Below, piece by piece: positions 7,272 through 11,370 of a stretch of 11,370 nt of DNA. The notes below the pieces were generated by a model, which was not told where the DNA came from, did no database searches, and saw nothing but the letters and a program-made list of their open reading frames with translations. Each line of letters starts with the position of its first letter. The stretch's first letter is position 1. The position numbers were made by a program, and so were the translations under genes. This DNA is from a bacterium (GTDB taxonomy: Bacteria; SZUA-79; Acidulodesulfobacterales; Acidulodesulfobacteraceae), in contig JAJYRF010000050.1 in NCBI GenBank assembly GCA_021794255.1, forward strand, positions 1-11,370. Reading direction: 5' to 3'.

Positions 7272-7360
7272 TAACTCTTTCGCATAGAAGTTCCTTTTCG
7301 CAAGGTATAAAACCTGACAGGTTTTATGTGATGAAAAGGCGGTTTTTTCTTATTTTTTTT
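7249..7360 (+). ncRNA. Candidate structured leader or small RNA with terminator-like 3' end
   Basis: A nested hairpin is directly visible. The outer stem CCTTTTC (7293-7299) pairs with GAAAAGG (7333-7339). The inner stem ATAAAACCT (7307-7315) pairs with AGGTTTTAT (7319-7327) around a GAC loop. A smaller hairpin, AACT/AGTT (7273-7276 with 7289-7292), precedes it. A possible closing helix ACCG/CGGT (7258-7261 with 7340-7343) would run straight into the T-rich tract at 7343-7360. The region is much more structured than any other gap in the window. It could be a terminator for larE, an attenuator or riboswitch-like leader for mrdA, or a small RNA. It does not match a riboswitch class that I recognise. 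Confidence 0.45.
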
Positions 7361-7409
7361 ATAGTTGTATTTTTTAATTATAGTATGATTATATAGTATT
7401 ATATGGTTT

Positions 7410-9308
7410 ATGTCATCCTCATTTAACGAAAACGAAATATTTAATATCCAAAAAAAAAGATTAAATTTTATCGTGGTAATTTTTTCAATAATATTTTTCT
7501 TGATTCTTGCAAGAATATTTTTTTTGCAGGTTATTAAAGGAAATCATTATTATTTTCTTGCTAAAAATAATGCCACAAGGGTAATTTATCTGCCTGCGCC
7601 TAGGGGGTATATATTATCAAATACCGGCAAGATTATGGTTGACAATGAATCATCTTTTAATATTGCTATTACTCTTGCTCATGTGAAATCATTAAAAAAA
7701 GAGCTTCGTTTAATTGCCGCAATATTTCATAAAAAATATTCTAAATTATATAATATAGTTGCAAAAGAAGAGTTTATTCCTAATTATAAATCAATAATTT
7801 TAATAAGAAATTTATCTATAAAAGATTTATCTGTTTTTGAAGTGAATAAGCTATATCTTAAGGGTTTTTTTATAGAAAAAATACCTATAAGACATTATCC
7901 ATACGGAAATATGGGTGCGCAAATATTCGGATATGTCAGTTTAGTTTCTTCGGCGCAATTAAAAGAGAAAAAATATTCATATGTTAATCCTTCGGATATT
8001 GTCGGAGAAACAGGGATTGAATATTATTATCAAAAATATTTGCACGGAGAAGACGGAGAGAAACGAGTTGTGGTAAATTCGTTCGGCAAAACAGTCGGGA
8101 AAGTTGTGGTTAAAAAACCGAAAATGGGTGATTATATTCACACGACAATTAATCTTGATTTAGAAAAACTTGCATATAAACTTATGAAAAATAAAGAGGG
8201 TGCTGTTATTGCGATGAATCCCCAGAATGGGAAAATTCTTGCTATGGTATCTACTCCTTCTTTTAACCCAGTTTATTTTTCTAAAGGCATCTCGGCAAAA
8301 GAATGGGGGAAAATCATAAATAATGATGAACATCCGCTCCAGAACAAAGCGATACAAAATTCGATGGCACCCGGTTCAACGTTTAAGATTGTCGGTGCAT
8401 TGGCAGGTCTTGAAACACACCTGATTACGCCTAAGAAAAAAATTTTTGCAGGACCTAGTTTTAAACTTGGAAATGCCGTGTTTTATAATTGGAATCCCAA
8501 TCAAGACTCAAAAATAAATTTATATACAGCATTGGAAAAATCCGTAGATACTTATTTTTATTCTATTGCGGTAAGACTTCATATTTCTCAAATAGCTCAC
8601 TATGCGCATTTATTAGGGTTCGGCAAAAAAACAGGAGTTGATCTGCCTGCGGAAAATCCGGGGTTTATACCTACTAAAAAACTTGTTTATAAAATTTATC
8701 ATAGAAGATGGTATAAGGGTTCAACATTGTCTTCTATAATCGGGCAGAGCTATGTTTCTGTTACACCTATACAGCTTATTGAGGCTTATAGCGTTATTGC
8801 AAACGGCGGCTATCTATATAAGCCGTATATAGTCAGTAAAATTGTATCAAGTTCGGGCAAAATAATAAGACAATTTAAAAGCAGATTGATAAGACGGATT
8901 AAGTTAAAAAAAAGTTATATAGAAGCTATAAAAAAAGGTCTTTACGAAGTGGTAAACGGAAAAAACGGAACTGCCGTTAACGGGAATATTCGCGGTATTT
9001 CTTTTTGCGGTAAAACAGGAACTGCGCAAATAATATCAAAAACCTATTCTATTTACGATGCAAAAAATATTCCGAGAAGAGAGAGGGATAATGCATGGTT
9101 TGTCGGGTTTGCTCCTATGAATCATCCAAAAATTGCGGTCGTGATTCTTGAGATGCACGCAAAATTTCTTGGGGCGCATGCGGCAGTTATAGCAAAAAAA
9201 ATAGTAGAAAAATATCTTGAACAAAAAGGTCTCTGGAAACCGTCTCTTAAAAAAAGAAAGAAGAATAGTAATAAAAAACTTCCAAGTTTTATTTATACAA
9301 GTTTTTAA
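7410..9308 (+). CDS. mrdA: Penicillin-binding protein 2 (peptidoglycan D,D-transpeptidase MrdA)
   Basis: The 632-residue class B penicillin-binding protein cross-links new peptidoglycan during elongation. It has a membrane anchor at about 19-40, the APRG motif of the PBP dimerisation domain (63-66), and a pedestal region with the PBP2-typical RHYPYGNMGAQIFGYVS (161-177) and GETGIEYYYQKYLHG (199-213). The C-terminal transpeptidase domain has catalytic S324 in STFK (324-327), second motif SVD (378-380) in EKSVDTYFYS, and KTGTAQ (535-540). The SVD form resembles the SxD seen in PBP2 rather than SxN. A basic tail (about 611-623) ends the protein. The ATG at 7410 is preceded by no clear Shine-Dalgarno. 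An overlapping ATG at 7403 is out of frame. It lies downstream of a structured leader and upstream of its partner rodA. Confidence 0.97.
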   Translation: MSSSFNENEIFNIQKKRLNFIVVIFSIIFFLILARIFFLQVIKGNHYYFLAKNNATRVIYLPAPRGYILSNTGKIMVDNESSFNIAITLAHVKSLKKELRLIAAIFHKKYSKLYNIVAKEEFIPNYKSIILIRNLSIKDLSVFEVNKLYLKGFFIEKIPIRHYPYGNMGAQIFGYVSLVSSAQLKEKKYSYVNPSDIVGETGIEYYYQKYLHGEDGEKRVVVNSFGKTVGKVVVKKPKMGDYIHTTINLDLEKLAYKLMKNKEGAVIAMNPQNGKILAMVSTPSFNPVYFSKGISAKEWGKIINNDEHPLQNKAIQNSMAPGSTFKIVGALAGLETHLITPKKKIFAGPSFKLGNAVFYNWNPNQDSKINLYTALEKSVDTYFYSIAVRLHISQIAHYAHLLGFGKKTGVDLPAENPGFIPTKKLVYKIYHRRWYKGSTLSSIIGQSYVSVTPIQLIEAYSVIANGGYLYKPYIVSKIVSSSGKIIRQFKSRLIRRIKLKKSYIEAIKKGLYEVVNGKNGTAVNGNIRGISFCGKTGTAQIISKTYSIYDAKNIPRRERDNAWFVGFAPMNHPKIAVVILEMHAKFLGAHAAVIAKKIVEKYLEQKGLWKPSLKKRKKNSNKKLPSFIYTSF

Positions 9309-9462
9309 TTTTAAATGATTTTTAAAAAGACAAATATAACGGCAAATATAAAATTTAAATTAGTTAATAATTAATATAAACTTAACATGAAAAATAATAT
9401 AAATCTAATCAATATAATAAACGCCAATATAATAACAGCATATTAACAGCAGAATAATTAAA

Positions 9463-10569
9463 ATGAAATTATCGGATCATATTAAAAATTTTGATTTTAT
9501 TTTATTTTTTACTGTAATAATAATTTCTTTTTTGGGCATAATTAATTTGTTAGGCTCTTTAAGTTTTAACCATTCCGAATTACTTGACTCTTATGTCGTA
9601 AAACAGGTTATATGGTTTGGGATTTCTTTTTTTGTAATGTTTGCGATTATATCAATAGATTATAATACTCTTATAGATATTTCATATTATATTTACGGGA
9701 TTATATTGATTTTGATAACGATAGTCTTAGTAAAAGGCAAAATATCGCACGGCGCTTCAAGATGGATTTCTTTCGGAATATTTACGATACAGCCTTCAGA
9801 GCTGATGAAAATAGCATTAATTTTTGCTTTAGCAAAATATTTTACGGATTATAAAAAAAATTTCTATAAATTGACTGATTTGATAATTCCATTTTTAATA
9901 ATTATAATTCCAGTTTTGCTTATAGCAAAAGAACCTGACCTTGGAACATCGCTTATCGTTCTTTTTGTAGGATGCATTATTATTTATCTTGCAGGTATTA
10001 AAAGAACTTCTATGCTGATTGCTTTACTTTTGGCTATAATAGCGGCGCCGATTATATGGATGCATCTTAAAACTTATCAGAAAAGCAGAATTCTTATATT
10101 TTTACATCCTGCAAAATATTACTTAGGAGCGGGATATAACATTATACAATCTGAAATAGCAGTCGGCGCAGGAAGAATTTTCGGAGATGGGTTTAGAAAC
10201 GGCAGTCAGAGTATATTAAATTTTTTGCCCGCCAAACAGACGGATTTTATATTTTCTACTTACTCGCAGCAGTTTGGATTTGCAGGTTCAATAATTTTGA
10301 TTGGATTATATTTTATTTTAATAATAAGAGGATTTAAAATAGTTTATAACACTAAAAGATTTCAGGCATTTTTGCTTGGTTCGGGGGCTTTATTTATTCT
10401 TGTACTGCATACGGTTATTAATATTGCTATGGCTATCGGCTTGTTGCCGGTCGTAGGAGTTCCCCTGCCGTTTTTTAGTTACGGAGGAACTTCGCTCATT
10501 GTGGATATGTCTGCCGTAGCAATATTATTGAATATATCAATGCGGAGATACAAGTATCAATCTGGCTAA
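9463..10569 (+). CDS. rodA: Peptidoglycan glycosyltransferase RodA (SEDS family)
   Basis: The 368-residue polytopic membrane protein belongs to the SEDS family and polymerises lipid II into glycan strands in partnership with PBP2. About ten membrane helices can be seen. Family motifs are GASRWISFGIFTIQPSELMK (97-116), AKEPDLGTSLIVL (155-167), GDGFRNGSQSILNFLPAKQTDF (241-262) with D261 at the position of the essential aspartate, and the C-terminal GLLPVVGVPLPFFSYGGTSL (326-345). The gene follows mrdA by 154 AT-rich bases in which no terminator or strong promoter is visible, so it is probably in the same transcript. No clear Shine-Dalgarno precedes the ATG. Length and motifs are complete. Confidence 0.97.
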   Translation: MKLSDHIKNFDFILFFTVIIISFLGIINLLGSLSFNHSELLDSYVVKQVIWFGISFFVMFAIISIDYNTLIDISYYIYGIILILITIVLVKGKISHGASRWISFGIFTIQPSELMKIALIFALAKYFTDYKKNFYKLTDLIIPFLIIIIPVLLIAKEPDLGTSLIVLFVGCIIIYLAGIKRTSMLIALLLAIIAAPIIWMHLKTYQKSRILIFLHPAKYYLGAGYNIIQSEIAVGAGRIFGDGFRNGSQSILNFLPAKQTDFIFSTYSQQFGFAGSIILIGLYFILIIRGFKIVYNTKRFQAFLLGSGALFILVLHTVINIAMAIGLLPVVGVPLPFFSYGGTSLIVDMSAVAILLNISMRRYKYQSG

Positions 10570-10618
10570 CTTTTAATAAACCTTATAATATAATATATTG
10601 CCGCTATATAAAGTTTTA

Positions 10619-10648
10619 TTGCGGGATTAATGCATATTAGTGCATAAT
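10619..10648 (+). promoter_or_regulatory. Candidate promoter for pgpA
   Basis: TTGCGG (10619-10624) is followed after 18 bases by CATAAT (10643-10648), which matches the -10 consensus at five of six positions. A small hairpin, ATGCA (10630-10634) with TGCAT (10641-10645), overlaps it and could serve as an operator-like dyad. The -35 box matches poorly, so this is tentative. Confidence 0.28.
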
Positions 10649-10742
10649 AATAACTAAATAAAATAAAAATTTAATTTATTAATCTGATTTAATTTTATTT
10701 AATTTATTGAATCTATTTCATTTAGCGGGAGGTTTAGCATTA

Positions 10743-11231
10743 ATGAAAAATAGAAATTTTTTAGATAATATTTCTATATTATTTGCCACTTTTTTTTATG
10801 TAGGCTATTTTCCTTATGGTCCCGGGACGGCAGGAACTTTTGCCGCTATGATTTTATATTTTATTTTTTTGCATAATTTAAATTTTTTATACTATATTAT
10901 TTTATGCATAGTATTATTTTTTGTTGGAGTATTTTTCTCTTCAAGAGCTGAAAAAATTATCGGAAAGAAAGACCCTTCCGAAATTGTTATAGATGAAGTT
11001 GAAGGCTATTTAATCACTATGTTCGGAGCCTTAGGATCTCCATTTTCAATACTCTATATTTTAATAGGATTTTTATTGTTCAGAATTTTTGATATAATTA
11101 AACCGTTTCCTGTAGGATTTGCCGATAAGCATATCGGCGGCGGTATAGGCATAATGCTTGACGATGTAATAGCGGCGGTTATTTCCGCAGTGTTTTTAAG
11201 ATTGATAATTGTTACATTGATAGGATTATAA
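10743..11231 (+). CDS. pgpA: Phosphatidylglycerophosphatase A
   Basis: From the ATG at 10743 the product has 162 residues, normal for PgpA. This membrane enzyme removes phosphate from phosphatidylglycerophosphate to give phosphatidylglycerol. Motifs in order are GYFPYGPGTAGT (21-32), KDPSEIVIDEVEGY (76-89) with the acidic cluster expected for metal-dependent catalysis, RIFDIIKPFP (114-123) and GGGIGIMLDDVIA (132-144), with several hydrophobic helices between. The reading frame stays open back to a TTG at 10707, but GGGAGG at 10727-10732 lies ten bases before the ATG and would fall inside the longer version, so the ATG is preferred. It follows rodA by 173 bases on the same strand and may have its own promoter. 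Confidence 0.95.
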   Translation: MKNRNFLDNISILFATFFYVGYFPYGPGTAGTFAAMILYFIFLHNLNFLYYIILCIVLFFVGVFFSSRAEKIIGKKDPSEIVIDEVEGYLITMFGALGSPFSILYILIGFLLFRIFDIIKPFPVGFADKHIGGGIGIMLDDVIAAVISAVFLRLIIVTLIGL

Positions 11232-11302
11232 TATGAATAAATATAAATTAATACTTAATTAGCATAAATAAAGATAAAGAATTAAATAAAATTATTAAGT
11301 TT

Positions 11303-11370
11303 ATTCAAAGTATTAAAAGTATTAAAAATATTAAAAATATTCAAAGTATTAAAATATTAAAGTATTAAAA
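11303..11370. repeat. AT-rich 8-9 bp degenerate tandem repeat at window end
   Basis: Eight consecutive units beginning ATT, such as ATTCAAAGT, ATTAAAAGT and ATTAAAAAT, run to the end of the window. The first five are 9 bases long, the next two are 8, and the last is cut by the window edge. The 71 bases between the pgpA stop and the array hold no gene or terminator that I can see. Confidence 0.8.

Noticed and set aside
7249..7360. tRNA or known riboswitch
   Set aside because: No cloverleaf can be drawn, and the hallmark cores of SAM, TPP, cobalamin, c-di-GMP-I, ydaO and fluoride riboswitches are not apparent. It is kept only as an unclassified candidate.
8160..9224. Two leftward frames (8160-8357 and 9036-9224) within mrdA
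   Set aside because: They are antisense to conserved transpeptidase sequence and show no start signals.

Overview
The window is a very AT-rich chromosomal stretch of a rod-shaped, probably Gram-negative (diderm) bacterium. It carries the cell-elongation cluster mreB-mreC-mreD ... mrdA-rodA, followed by the phospholipid gene pgpA. The AT richness, the short gene overlaps, a periplasmic SurA/PpiD-type protein and the mre-mrd gene order would fit a low-GC Desulfobacterota/deltaproteobacterium-like lineage. That placement is inference, because no rRNA or other taxonomic marker is present. The genes read normally with the standard code and none is visibly broken.

Layout. A leftward gene (58-1092) encodes an OB-fold plus HD-domain nuclease of the YhaM type. 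It is divergent from mreB across a 301-bp AT-rich promoter region. Rightward mreB (1394-2431), mreC (2531-3355) and mreD (3336-3875, overlapping mreC) follow. A non-elongasome block then interrupts the wall cluster: leftward larB (4109-4810), rightward gene 5306-6331 for a membrane-anchored SurA-N/PpiD-like chaperone without a parvulin domain, and larE (6371-7177). The wall cluster resumes with mrdA (PBP2, 7410-9308) and rodA (9463-10569). pgpA (start best placed at 10743, ending 11231) closes the window, which ends in a short AT-rich repeat.

How the genes work together. MreB filaments, linked through MreC and MreD, organise the RodA glycan polymerase and the PBP2 transpeptidase into the Rod complex that builds the lateral wall. 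LarB and LarE catalyse the first two steps of the nickel-pincer nucleotide cofactor pathway. LarC and LarA are not in the window. PgpA makes phosphatidylglycerol.

Non-coding content is the less ordinary part. larB is bracketed by two different tandem-repeat arrays: a perfect 75-bp duplication downstream, and 4.5 copies of a 49-bp unit upstream. A 23-bp sequence occurs twice, in the mreB/mreC gap and the larE/mrdA gap. The second copy opens a region with a strong nested hairpin and a U-tract, a candidate structured leader or small RNA before mrdA. No CRISPR array, tRNA, rRNA, complete insertion sequence or defence system was seen.
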